A DNA stretch of 64,000 nt from Microbacterium sp. SORGH_AS_1204 (GTDB lineage: Bacteria > Actinomycetota > Actinomycetes > Actinomycetales > Microbacteriaceae): contig NZ_JAUTBD010000001.1 of NCBI RefSeq assembly GCF_030818935.1, forward strand, positions 1,984,001 to 2,048,000, written 5' to 3'. The notes under the pieces are model-generated. The model made no database searches and was not told the origin of the DNA. It saw only the letters and a list, made by a program, of their open reading frames with translations. This document shows positions 35,042 to 42,958 of the stretch, in pieces (the stretch's first letter is position 1; each line of letters starts with the position of its first letter). Position numbers and translations under genes: made by a program.

Positions 35042-36594
35042 GCGCCCAGCGCATCGTCGTCGTCGGAGGCGGAATCGCCGGTCTCGGAACCGCGGCCCTG
35101 CTCGCCAATCGCGGACACGACGTCCACCTCTTCGAAGCCCGCGACGCGCTCGGCGGGCGGGCAGGCTCGTGGGAGAGCGACGGGTTCCGCTTCGACACCG
35201 GCCCCAGCTGGTACCTCATGCCCGAGGTGTTCGACCACTTCTTCCGGCTGCTGGGCACCAGCGCCGACGAACAGCTCGACCTCGTGCGCCTCGACCCGGC
35301 GTACCGCGTCTACGGCCCTCCCGGAAAGGGAGAGCCCATCGACATCGTCTCGGGCCGCGAAGCCGTTCGCGCCCTGTTCGAAGAGCACGAGCCCGGCTCG
35401 GGCGACAACATCGACGCCTACCTCGACTCGGCGAAAGACGCCTACGAGCTGTCGACGTCGAAGTTCTTGTACGACCCGTACTCGTCGACAAAGGGCCTGC
35501 GCGACCCCGCCCTCGTCAAGCGTCTGCCCACCCTCATCCCGCTGCTCACCCGCACGCTGTGGAACCGCGTCACCACCGACTTCCAGAACACCCGGCTGCA
35601 GCAGATCCTCGCGTACCCCGCGGTCTTCCTCGGCGGCTCGCCCTTCGAGGTGCCGAGCCTGTACCACCTCATGAGCCACCTCGACCTCGGAGACGGCGTG
35701 CTGTACCCCAAGGGCGGCATGACCGAGATCATCACGGCCATCGAGAAGCTCGCGCGCGAGCGCGGCGTGCAGATCGAGACCTCGTCGCCCGTGGACGCCA
35801 TCATCACCGAGGCGGGTGTCGCGCGCGGCGTGCGTCTCGCCGACGGACGGGTGATCTCCGCGGATGCCGTGGTCTCGGGCGCCGACCTGCACCACACCGA
35901 GAACGACCTGCTCGAGGCGAAGGACCGTCAGTACCCCGAGAAGTGGTGGAAAGACAAGGTGCCGAGCCCCGGCGCCCTGCTGCTGCTGCTCGGCGTGAAG
36001 GGCGAACTGCCGCAGCTGACCCACCACACGCTGCTGTTCACCGACGACTGGCACACCAACTTCGACGCGATCTTCGGCGAGAACAAGAAGATCCCCGACC
36101 CCGCGTCGATCTATATCTGCCGCCCCAGCGCATCCGACGACTCCGTCGCCCCCGCCGGACACGAGAACCTCTTCGTGCTCGTCCCCGTGCCCGCCGACCC
36201 CGACAGCGGTCGCGGCGGCGTCTCAGGCGCCGGCGACGAACGCATCGAGAAGGCGGCCGACCGGGTGATCGCGCAGATCGCCGAGTGGACCGGCATCCCG
36301 GATCTCGCCGAACGCATCGTCGTGCGCAAGACGATCGCCCCCGAGGACTTCAAGGAAGACCTGCACGCGTGGCACGGCAATTCGCTGGGCCTCGCGCACA
36401 CGCTCACGCAGAGCGCGATCTTCCGCCCCAAGAACCGGTCCCGCAAGGTCAAGAACCTCTACTACGCGGGCACGTCGGTGCTGCCGGGCATCGGTCTGCC
36501 GATGTGCCTCATCTCGGCGGAGCTCGTGGTCAAGCGCCTGACGGGCGACACCACGGCCGGTCCCCTGGCGGAACCCGCACGCGCGGCGGTCTGA
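35038..36594 (+). CDS. crtI: Phytoene desaturase
   Basis: The 518-residue FAD-dependent enzyme introduces the double bonds that turn phytoene into lycopene. The dinucleotide-binding motif VVVGGGIAGLGTAALLANRGH (about 6-26) opens the protein, DALGGRAGSWESDGFRFDTGPSWYLMP follows, and the C-terminal FAD signature YYAGTSVLPGIGLPMCLISAELV closes it. Its length is normal. It sits between crtB (ATGA overlap) and the cyclase subunit crtYe, one base downstream. Confidence 0.96.
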   Translation: MSAQRIVVVGGGIAGLGTAALLANRGHDVHLFEARDALGGRAGSWESDGFRFDTGPSWYLMPEVFDHFFRLLGTSADEQLDLVRLDPAYRVYGPPGKGEPIDIVSGREAVRALFEEHEPGSGDNIDAYLDSAKDAYELSTSKFLYDPYSSTKGLRDPALVKRLPTLIPLLTRTLWNRVTTDFQNTRLQQILAYPAVFLGGSPFEVPSLYHLMSHLDLGDGVLYPKGGMTEIITAIEKLARERGVQIETSSPVDAIITEAGVARGVRLADGRVISADAVVSGADLHHTENDLLEAKDRQYPEKWWKDKVPSPGALLLLLGVKGELPQLTHHTLLFTDDWHTNFDAIFGENKKIPDPASIYICRPSASDDSVAPAGHENLFVLVPVPADPDSGRGGVSGAGDERIEKAADRVIAQIAEWTGIPDLAERIVVRKTIAPEDFKEDLHAWHGNSLGLAHTLTQSAIFRPKNRSRKVKNLYYAGTSVLPGIGLPMCLISAELVVKRLTGDTTAGPLAEPARAAV

Positions 36595-36595
36595 C

Positions 36596-37096
36596 ATGCC
36601 CGGGCTTTACCTGGGCGCGATCCTGTTCTCGATGGTCGGCATGATGCTGATCGACTGGAAGTACTCGCTCGCGCTGCGGGTCGCTCCCTGGCGGACGGTG
36701 CTGACCGTCGTCGCGGGAACGGTGTTCTTCCTCGCGTGGGATCTCGTCGGGATCGTCACGGGCGTGTTCGTGAAGGGCGAGAGCCCGCTGTTCGTGGGGA
36801 TCGTGCTCGCGCCGCACCTGCCGCTGGAGGAAGTGTTCTTCCTGCTGTTCCTGAGCTACCTGACGGTGGTGATGTTCGCCGTGTTCGAGCGGCGTTCGCG
36901 CGCACGCGCCCGGAACGCGGATGCCACGGGCTCGGGCGCCGCGGGGCGCTCGGGGTCCGACGCCGGGGGACGCTCGGGTTCTGACGCTGCAGGGCGCTCG
37001 GGTTCCGACGCTGCGGGGCGCTCGGGTGCTGAGGCCGCGGGACGCCCGGGCACCGACGCAGCAGGGCGCCCGGGTGCTGAGGGGCGGCGCGCGTGA
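36596..37096 (+). CDS. crtYe: Carotenoid cyclase subunit (CrtYe/LbtA-like) with repetitive C-terminal tail
   Basis: The first 105 residues form three membrane helices with the lycopene-cyclase-domain motifs MMLIDWKYSLALR and HLPLEEVFFLLFLSYLTVV. This is the first half of the heterodimeric cyclase that works with CrtYf. Residues about 112-166 are an unusual tail of six 8-residue repeats (AGRSGSDA and variants), encoded by 24-nt DNA repeats and not expected in the family. Gene order matches crtYe-crtYf-crtEb of C50 pathways. The stop overlaps the next GTG by 4 nt. Confidence 0.88.
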   Translation: MPGLYLGAILFSMVGMMLIDWKYSLALRVAPWRTVLTVVAGTVFFLAWDLVGIVTGVFVKGESPLFVGIVLAPHLPLEEVFFLLFLSYLTVVMFAVFERRSRARARNADATGSGAAGRSGSDAGGRSGSDAAGRSGSDAAGRSGAEAAGRPGTDAAGRPGAEGRRA

Positions 37097-37407
37097 CGTA
37101 TCCGCTCATCGTGCTGCCGTTCGTCGCGGTGACCGTCGTCGTCACCCTCGCGACGCTCCCGCGCCCGCGGTTCCGCGAGCGCATGGCATCCTCGGGTCTG
37201 ACGGCCCTCGTGCTGGTGGGCCTCACCCTCGTGTTCGACAACCTCATGATCGCCGTCGATCTGTTCTCGTATCCTCAGGAACACCTGAGCGGGCTCGCCC
37301 TCGGACTCGCGCCGATCGAGGACTTCGCCTATCCCCTGTGCGCCGCGTTCCTGCTGCCCGCGCTGTACACACTCTTCGCTCCCCCGCCCCCGAAGGACAC
37401 CGCATGA
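37093..37407 (+). CDS. crtYf: Carotenoid cyclase subunit (CrtYf/LbtB-like)
   Basis: The 104-residue protein has three helices and the second-half cyclase motifs VLVGLTLVFDNLMIAVDLFSY and GLAPIEDFAYPLCAAFLLPALY. With CrtYe it should cyclise the ends of the C50 intermediate flavuxanthin, or a related compound, to epsilon-, beta- or gamma-rings. GTG start; both ends overlap neighbours by 4 nt. Confidence 0.88.
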   Translation: MTYPLIVLPFVAVTVVVTLATLPRPRFRERMASSGLTALVLVGLTLVFDNLMIAVDLFSYPQEHLSGLALGLAPIEDFAYPLCAAFLLPALYTLFAPPPPKDTA

Positions 37408-38297
37408 CCGCCCCCGCCGCCCTCACCCCCGGCCGCGTGCTGCGGGAGCTGTTCGTGTCGTCGCGGCCGGTCAGCTGGATCAACACCGCGTTCCCGTTCG
37501 CCGCCGCCTACCTGCTGACCACCCGGCAGATCGATGCGACGCTGATCGTCGGCATCCTGTTCTTCCTCGTGCCGTACAACCTCGCGATGTACGGCGTGAA
37601 CGACGTCTTCGACTACGAAAGCGACCTGCGCAACCCGCGCAAGGGCGGCACACACGGCGCCGTGCTCGACAAGCGCATGCATCCGATCACGCTGTGGGCC
37701 TCGGCGCTGACGTGCCTGCCGTTCGTGGTGTACCTCGTGCTCGTCGGCTCGCCGCTGTCGTGGCTCGTGCTGGCGCTGAGCCTCTTCTTCGTCGTGTTCT
37801 ACTCCGCTCCCCCGCTGCGGCTGAAGGAGCGGCCGTTCGCCGACTCGATGACGAGCAGCATCCACTTCTTCTCGCCCGCCGTGTACGGTCTCGTGCTCGC
37901 CGGTGCCACGTGGACGCCGCAGCTCGTGTTCGTCTTCGTCGCGTTCGCGCTGTGGGGCATCGCCTCGCACGCCTTCGGCGCCGTGCAAGACGTCGAGGCC
38001 GATCGCGCCGCCGACATCTCCTCGATCGCGACCGCCCGTGGGGCGCGGTGGACCGTGCGCTTCGCACTCGTCGCCTACGCCCTCGCGGGGGTGGCGATGC
38101 TGTTCACCGCGTGGCCCGGGCCGCTGGCCGCCGTGCTGGTGGTGCCGTACCTCGTCGTCTGCTGGCCGTACCGCAATGTGACGGATGCCGACTCCGACCG
38201 CGCCACGGCGGGCTGGAACCGTTTCTTGTGGCTGAACCAGATCGCCGGCTTCGGCACGACGATGCTGCTGATCTGGTGGTGGTTCCTCAGCGCGTAG
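37404..38297 (+). CDS. crtEb: UbiA-family lycopene elongase (CrtEb-like)
   Basis: The 297-residue integral membrane prenyltransferase has the first aspartate motif NDVFDYESDLRNPRKGG (about 72-88) and the second FGAVQDVEADRAADISS, with about eight helices. In C50 pathways this enzyme adds C5 units from DMAPP to both ends of lycopene. Its position after the split cyclase points to a decaprenoxanthin- or sarcinaxanthin-like product. Its TAG stop (38295-38297) lies inside the first unit of a 14-bp tandem repeat. Confidence 0.9.
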   Translation: MTAPAALTPGRVLRELFVSSRPVSWINTAFPFAAAYLLTTRQIDATLIVGILFFLVPYNLAMYGVNDVFDYESDLRNPRKGGTHGAVLDKRMHPITLWASALTCLPFVVYLVLVGSPLSWLVLALSLFFVVFYSAPPLRLKERPFADSMTSSIHFFSPAVYGLVLAGATWTPQLVFVFVAFALWGIASHAFGAVQDVEADRAADISSIATARGARWTVRFALVAYALAGVAMLFTAWPGPLAAVLVVPYLVVCWPYRNVTDADSDRATAGWNRFLWLNQIAGFGTTMLLIWWWFLSA

Positions 38298-38416
38298 CGC
38301 GGGGCGCGTAGCGCGGGGCGCGTAGCGCGGGGCGCGTAGCGCGGGGCGCGTAGCGCGGGGCGCGTAGCGCGTAGCGCGGGGCGCGTAGCGCGGGGCGCGT
38401 AGCGCGGGGCGCGGGG
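38290..38416. repeat. 14-bp tandem repeat (GCGCGTAGCGCGGG), nine TAG-bearing units
   Basis: TAG occurs at 38295, 38309, 38323, 38337, 38351, 38365, 38372, 38386 and 38400, giving a 14-bp period with one 7-bp half step. The first TAG is the stop codon of the lycopene elongase. Each unit is partly self-complementary. Confidence 0.92.
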
Positions 38417-38479
38417 CGCGGGTTGCACACCTGCACCGGCCCCGGTGGCTTCGACGGCTCAGCCACCTCCACCGCGGCT

Positions 38480-38652
38480 CGAACCGAGGTCCCTGAGCCT
38501 GTCGAAGGGGCCGGCACCCGCTGCGTGCTGGCACCACGCCGCCCGGTGACGTCGACGGCTCAGCCACCTGCACCGCGGCCCGAACCCAGGTCCCTGATCC
38601 ACCGCGGCTCGAACCGAGGTCCCTGAGCCTGTCGAAGGGACCGGCACCCGCA
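38480..38652. repeat. Dispersed intergenic repeat carrying CCTGAGCCTGTCGAAGG
   Basis: Two copies of a segment of about 50 bp (around 38470-38521 and 38600-38652) carry GGTCCCTGAGCCTGTCGAAG and GCCGGCACCCG-type flanks. The core is the reverse complement of the core of the array at 31812-32000. The region 38417-38667 has no gene. Confidence 0.8.
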
Positions 38653-38667
38653 GCGCGCAACAATGAC

Positions 38668-38703
38668 GACGCCGGCGCCCCGCGGATGCGGAGCGCCGGC
38701 GTC
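38668..38703. terminator. Terminator hairpin before UPF0182 stop
   Basis: GACGCCGGCGC (38668-38678) pairs perfectly with GCGCCGGCGTC (38693-38703). It can end the minus-strand UPF0182 transcript and possibly also the crt operon. Confidence 0.55.
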
Positions 38704-38714
38704 GGTGAAGGGTG

Positions 38715-41660
38715 TCAGCCCGCGGGCGTGGCCTCGGGCGTCGGGGCCGGGGTCGCCGACCCGCCGCCCTGGCCTTCGGCCTCGAGGGCCAGCAGGCGCT
38801 GGACGGCCGCGGTGAGGCGCGCGTCCTGGGTGGCGAACGCGGCCAGGTCGCCGCTGGTCAGCGCGGCCTGTCGAGCGGTCAGCGCGTCGCCGGCTTCCTG
38901 CAGGGCCGCGGCGTAGTCACCGGTGGGGGCCGCCGTGCCGCCGCCTCCGGTGCTCCCGCCCTCGCCCTGGTCGCTCGGGGTGACGGTCTCGTCACCCGTG
39001 TTGGCGCCGGAATCACCGCCGAACAAGGTGTCGAGCGCTTCGCTGAGGGTGTTCTCGAACGCGATCTCGTTGCCGAAGGCGACCAGCACGCGCCGCAGCT
39101 GCGGCAGCTGGGTGTCACCCGACGACTGCACGAACACCGGCTGTACGTAGAGCAGACCGCCGCCCACCGGGAGCGTGAGGAGGTTGCCGTTGAGCACCTC
39201 CGACTGTCCCTGCTGCAGGATGTTGATCTGCGAAGAGACCGCCGTATCGGAGTCGAAGGTGTTCTGCACCTGACCGGGCCCCGGCACCGTCGTCGCCGCG
39301 TCGATGACGAGCATGCGCAAGCGGCCGTAGTCCTCGCGTTTCGTGCCCTGCGCATTGCCGGCGTTGGAGTCGACGGCGAGGTAGCCGGTGAGCACGTTGC
39401 GGGCCTGTCCGCCCTGGGATGCCGGGATGAAGCTCGTGAACATCGAGTACGACGGCTGTTCCTGGCTCGGCATCTTCATCGTCAGGTAGTACGGCGGCTG
39501 GAACGTCGCCGGGTCCTGCGGGTCGTTGGGCGTGGTCCAGCGGTTGTCCTGTCGGTAGAACGAGACCGCGTCGTCGACGTGGTAGACGCCGAGCATGGAG
39601 CGCTGCACCTTCATCAGGTCGGTCGGGTAACGCACGTGGCTCATCAGATCGGACGACATCGCGCTCCACGGCTGCAGGGACGACGGGTACACCTTCTGCC
39701 ACGCCTGCAGCAGCGGGTCTTCGTCATCCCACGCGTAGAGGTCGACCGAGCCGTCGTAGGCGTCGACCGTGGCCTTGACCGAGTTGCGGATGTAGTTGAT
39801 GTCATCCAGCGCGTAGGTGGGGGCCGGGTTGTTCGAATCGGCGATCGCGCGCGAGAGCGAGACGCCCGTGGAGTACGGGTAATTCGCGCTCGTGGTGTAA
39901 CCGTCGATGACCCACTTGATGCGGCCGTCGACCACCGTGGGGTACGGGTCGCTGTCGAGGGTCAGGTAAGGAGCGACCTTCTGCACGCGCTCCTTGGGGT
40001 CGCGGTCGTACAGGATCTGCGAGTCGTTGTTCACGCTGTCCGAGAAGAGGATCTGCTCCGACTGAAACTTCAGCGCGTAGATGAGGCGGTTGAAGACGTT
40101 GCCGACGCTCGGTCCGCCCTCGCCCGAGAACGTCGTGCGGGTCTCGGTGCCGCCGTCGGCGCCCAACGGGTAGTCGAGCTCGATCGGGTCGGTGCCCTCG
40201 GGCGCCCCGACGATCGAGTACGTCGGCGACGACTCGCCGAAGTACACACGCGGCTCGTACTGGAGGTCGGTGAGGAAGCCGGTGCCGGGGATCGCCTGCT
40301 CGAGGAACACCGGGTCGCCGTCGGCGGTGCGCTCGTTGCCGGCGGCCGCGACCATGCCGTAGCCGTGGGTGTAGACGAGCGTGGTGTTCTGCCACGAGGC
40401 GGCGTCACCGAGCTGGCCGATGTTGAGCTCGCGCAGCGACACCACGGTGTCCTGGGTCTGTCCGCCGATCGTGTAGCGGTCGACGTCGAGAGGGTTCGTG
40501 AACTGGTAGTACGCGCGGTACTGCTCGAGCTGCCGCACGGTGGGCCCGATGATCGCAGGGTCCATGATGCGCAGCTGGGCGGTGGACTCGGCATCGTTGC
40601 GCAGCTGACCGGCCTCGGCCTCGGTGGTGGCCTGGAAGTTCTCCTTCTCGACCTTGTCGATGCCGTACGCGGCCTTCGTGCCGTCGAGGTTGCGCTGGTA
40701 GTACTGGCTCTCGAGGGTGAGTTCGTTCGGACGCACCTGGAAGGTCGTGACCGCCCACGGAATGGCCGCGCCCACCACGATGGCCGAGACCACGAGCAGA
40801 GCGGTTCCGATGAGGGGGTAGCGCCAGCGGCCGAGGAAGGCGGTGACGAAGAAGGCCAGGGCCACGATGACCGCGGCGATGGCGAGGATCGTCTGACCGG
40901 GGATGACGGCGTTCGCCGCCACGTAGCCGGGTCCGGTGATGCGCTCCGACGGCTCCACGAGGGTGCGGAAGCGATCGAGCCACAGGCTCGCACCCTGCAG
41001 CAGCAGGTAGAGGCCGGCGAGGATCGCGAGCTGGATGCGGGCCGCCTTCGAGATGCGCAGCTCCCGCTGGCCGACGCGGACGGAGCCGTAGAGGTACGAC
41101 ACGACGCCGGTCAGCAGCAGGCACACGAGCACCACGGCGGAGGCGAAACCGAGAGCCGCCGAGTAGAACGGCATCCCGAACAGGTAGAAACCGGTGTCGA
41201 GGCCGAACTGCGGGTCGGTGACCGAGGTGGCGACGCCGTTGACCCACAGCCACGTGGTCTCCCACTGCGCGGACGCGGCGAAGCCGGCGAAGAAGCCGAA
41301 GAAGATCGGGATGCCCCACATCGCCAGGCGCCGCAGGGGCTCGACGACCTCTTGATAGCGGTCGAGCTGCGAGCTGAGACGCGCGTACACCGGGCGCAGG
41401 CGGTAGGCGAGCTGGATGACGCCCCACACCGGCACCGCCATCGCCAAGAAGCCGACGACGAACATCACGCTGCGGCCGATCCACTGGGTGGTCAGCACGC
41501 CGGTGAAGCCCAGCTGCGCGAACCACAGCCAGTCGGAGTACAGGTTGGCGAAGACGAAGAACGCCACGACGAGCGCGGCGATCACCGCCAGCGTGATGGA
41601 GACGATCCGTCGGGAGCGGTTGGGGGGCGTGGCCTGGTTCGGCGCTGAGGTCGTGGTCAC
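38715..41660 (-). CDS. UPF0182-family large membrane protein
   Basis: The 981-residue protein has seven N-terminal helices (within about 18-310) and a large extracellular domain with motifs such as FQVRPNELTLESQYYQRNL, YQFTNPLDVDRY, YTHGYGMV and WQKVYPSSLQPWSAMSSDLMSHVRYP, typical of UPF0182 (M. tuberculosis Rv3193c-like). The acidic Gly/Thr/Pro tail is low complexity. Function is unknown in the family. A TAGGAT hexamer lies 6 nt before the GTG start. It is followed upstream on the same strand by the Lon/PDZ gene, as in mycobacteria. Confidence 0.93.
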   Translation of the reverse strand: MTTTSAPNQATPPNRSRRIVSITLAVIAALVVAFFVFANLYSDWLWFAQLGFTGVLTTQWIGRSVMFVVGFLAMAVPVWGVIQLAYRLRPVYARLSSQLDRYQEVVEPLRRLAMWGIPIFFGFFAGFAASAQWETTWLWVNGVATSVTDPQFGLDTGFYLFGMPFYSAALGFASAVVLVCLLLTGVVSYLYGSVRVGQRELRISKAARIQLAILAGLYLLLQGASLWLDRFRTLVEPSERITGPGYVAANAVIPGQTILAIAAVIVALAFFVTAFLGRWRYPLIGTALLVVSAIVVGAAIPWAVTTFQVRPNELTLESQYYQRNLDGTKAAYGIDKVEKENFQATTEAEAGQLRNDAESTAQLRIMDPAIIGPTVRQLEQYRAYYQFTNPLDVDRYTIGGQTQDTVVSLRELNIGQLGDAASWQNTTLVYTHGYGMVAAAGNERTADGDPVFLEQAIPGTGFLTDLQYEPRVYFGESSPTYSIVGAPEGTDPIELDYPLGADGGTETRTTFSGEGGPSVGNVFNRLIYALKFQSEQILFSDSVNNDSQILYDRDPKERVQKVAPYLTLDSDPYPTVVDGRIKWVIDGYTTSANYPYSTGVSLSRAIADSNNPAPTYALDDINYIRNSVKATVDAYDGSVDLYAWDDEDPLLQAWQKVYPSSLQPWSAMSSDLMSHVRYPTDLMKVQRSMLGVYHVDDAVSFYRQDNRWTTPNDPQDPATFQPPYYLTMKMPSQEQPSYSMFTSFIPASQGGQARNVLTGYLAVDSNAGNAQGTKREDYGRLRMLVIDAATTVPGPGQVQNTFDSDTAVSSQINILQQGQSEVLNGNLLTLPVGGGLLYVQPVFVQSSGDTQLPQLRRVLVAFGNEIAFENTLSEALDTLFGGDSGANTGDETVTPSDQGEGGSTGGGGTAAPTGDYAAALQEAGDALTARQAALTSGDLAAFATQDARLTAAVQRLLALEAEGQGGGSATPAPTPEATPAG

Positions 41661-41666
41661 CTCTTC

Positions 41667-41672
41667 ATCCTA
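41667..41672 (-). promoter_or_regulatory. -10 element TAGGAT, leaderless-type, for UPF0182
   Basis: On the minus strand TAGGAT is followed by 6 nt and the GTG at 41660. The GAAGAG between them is too close to act as a normal ribosome binding site. Confidence 0.45.
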
Positions 41673-41703
41673 GGCGCGCCGTTCTCGGGGTTCGCCGTGA
41701 ATG

Positions 41704-42831
41704 CTACGATCCCGAGCCACACGTGGGCAGCGCGTCGAGATCGCCCCCGTCGCGCACCGTTTCGAGCACCGTCAGCGACTGCTCGAGCGTCGATGTCGAG
41801 AAGACCCGGATGCCGTCGGGCACATGGCCCACGACCTCGTTGCAGTTCGCCTCGGGAGCCAGGAAGTAGGTCGCACCGGCATCCCGTGCGCCGTACAGCT
41901 TCTGACGGATGCCGCCGATCGGACCCACGTTGCCGTCGGCGTCGATCGTGCCCGTGCCCGCGAAGTGATCGCCGCCGGTGAGGTCGCCCGTGGACAATTT
42001 GTCGATGATGCCGAGCGCGAACATCATGCCGGCGCTCGGGCCGCCCACGTCGTTCAATTGGATGGTCACATCGACGGGTAGGTCGAACGAGATGCCCAGA
42101 CCGACGCCCAGCAGGTACTGCGTCTGACCGTCGGAGACGGTCTCGCGCGGGGTGACCTGCACGGAATTCGGGATGCCGCTGCGCTCGAAGCCGACCGTGA
42201 CCGGGGCCCCCGCGGCATCCTGGACCTTCGAACGGATGGATTCGACGCTCGTGACGTCCGCGCCGTCGACCGACGTGATGATGTCGCCCTGCTGAAGCAG
42301 ACCGGCCGAGGCGCCGGCGTCGTCGATCGTCATCACCGAGATCTGCTGCGGCACGTCGTACCCGAGCTCCCGCAGGGCGGCGGCGCTGGCCTCGTTCTGC
42401 GAATCGGTCATGAGGGCGGCGTTCTCGGTGTTGCGCTGCTCGGTGCTCTGCCCGGCCGGGAAGATGCGGTCGATCGGCACCACGGCGCGCGAACGGTCGA
42501 ACCAGGCCAGCGCGAGCTCGAGCCAGGTGGGCGTCCTCTCGCGATTGCCGCTGACCTGCACCGTCAGCAGGTCGAGCTGGCCGGTGGAGGGGGAATCCTT
42601 CTCGTCGGGGACGGAGATCAGGGGCACCTCTTCGCCGTCGGCGTTCTTGGAGGTGCCGAGGGTGTCGAACACCGGCCCCGGCTGCTGGATGACGTATGCC
42701 GACGGCAGGAACGTCAGGGCGAAGAGGATGAGCGCGGCGAGGGCGATCGACCACACGCCGACGACCGTGCTGCGGCGCCACGGCTGGCGGGGAGCGGGCT
42801 CGACAGAGACGTTCTCATCGAACAGGGTCAC
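41704..42831 (-). CDS. Membrane-anchored Lon-like protease with PDZ domain (YlbL-like)
   Basis: The 375-residue protein has one N-terminal helix (about 24-46), a PDZ domain (about 155-228, GLLQQGDIITSVDGADV) and a Lon-type proteolytic domain with the Ser-Lys dyad: Ser266 in VGGPSAGMMFALG and Lys311 in GPIGGIRQKLYGA. It corresponds to M. tuberculosis Rv3194c and B. subtilis YlbL and should cleave envelope substrates outside the membrane. An AAAGGA ribosome binding site precedes the GTG start. It lies next to UPF0182 on the same strand and divergent from the DUF2342 gene. Confidence 0.92.
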   Translation of the reverse strand: MTLFDENVSVEPAPRQPWRRSTVVGVWSIALAALILFALTFLPSAYVIQQPGPVFDTLGTSKNADGEEVPLISVPDEKDSPSTGQLDLLTVQVSGNRERTPTWLELALAWFDRSRAVVPIDRIFPAGQSTEQRNTENAALMTDSQNEASAAALRELGYDVPQQISVMTIDDAGASAGLLQQGDIITSVDGADVTSVESIRSKVQDAAGAPVTVGFERSGIPNSVQVTPRETVSDGQTQYLLGVGLGISFDLPVDVTIQLNDVGGPSAGMMFALGIIDKLSTGDLTGGDHFAGTGTIDADGNVGPIGGIRQKLYGARDAGATYFLAPEANCNEVVGHVPDGIRVFSTSTLEQSLTVLETVRDGGDLDALPTCGSGS

Positions 42832-42958
42832 GGTGGGGAGTCCTTTGCCGGGTCGTTCGCGCGCGGCGTAAGCGGCACGGGGCCGGGCCGGCAGATGCGG
42901 GGAAGCGTGCGACTAGCGTAGGACTCGTTCCCCCAGACCTGGCTGAAAGGCGGCCGTA

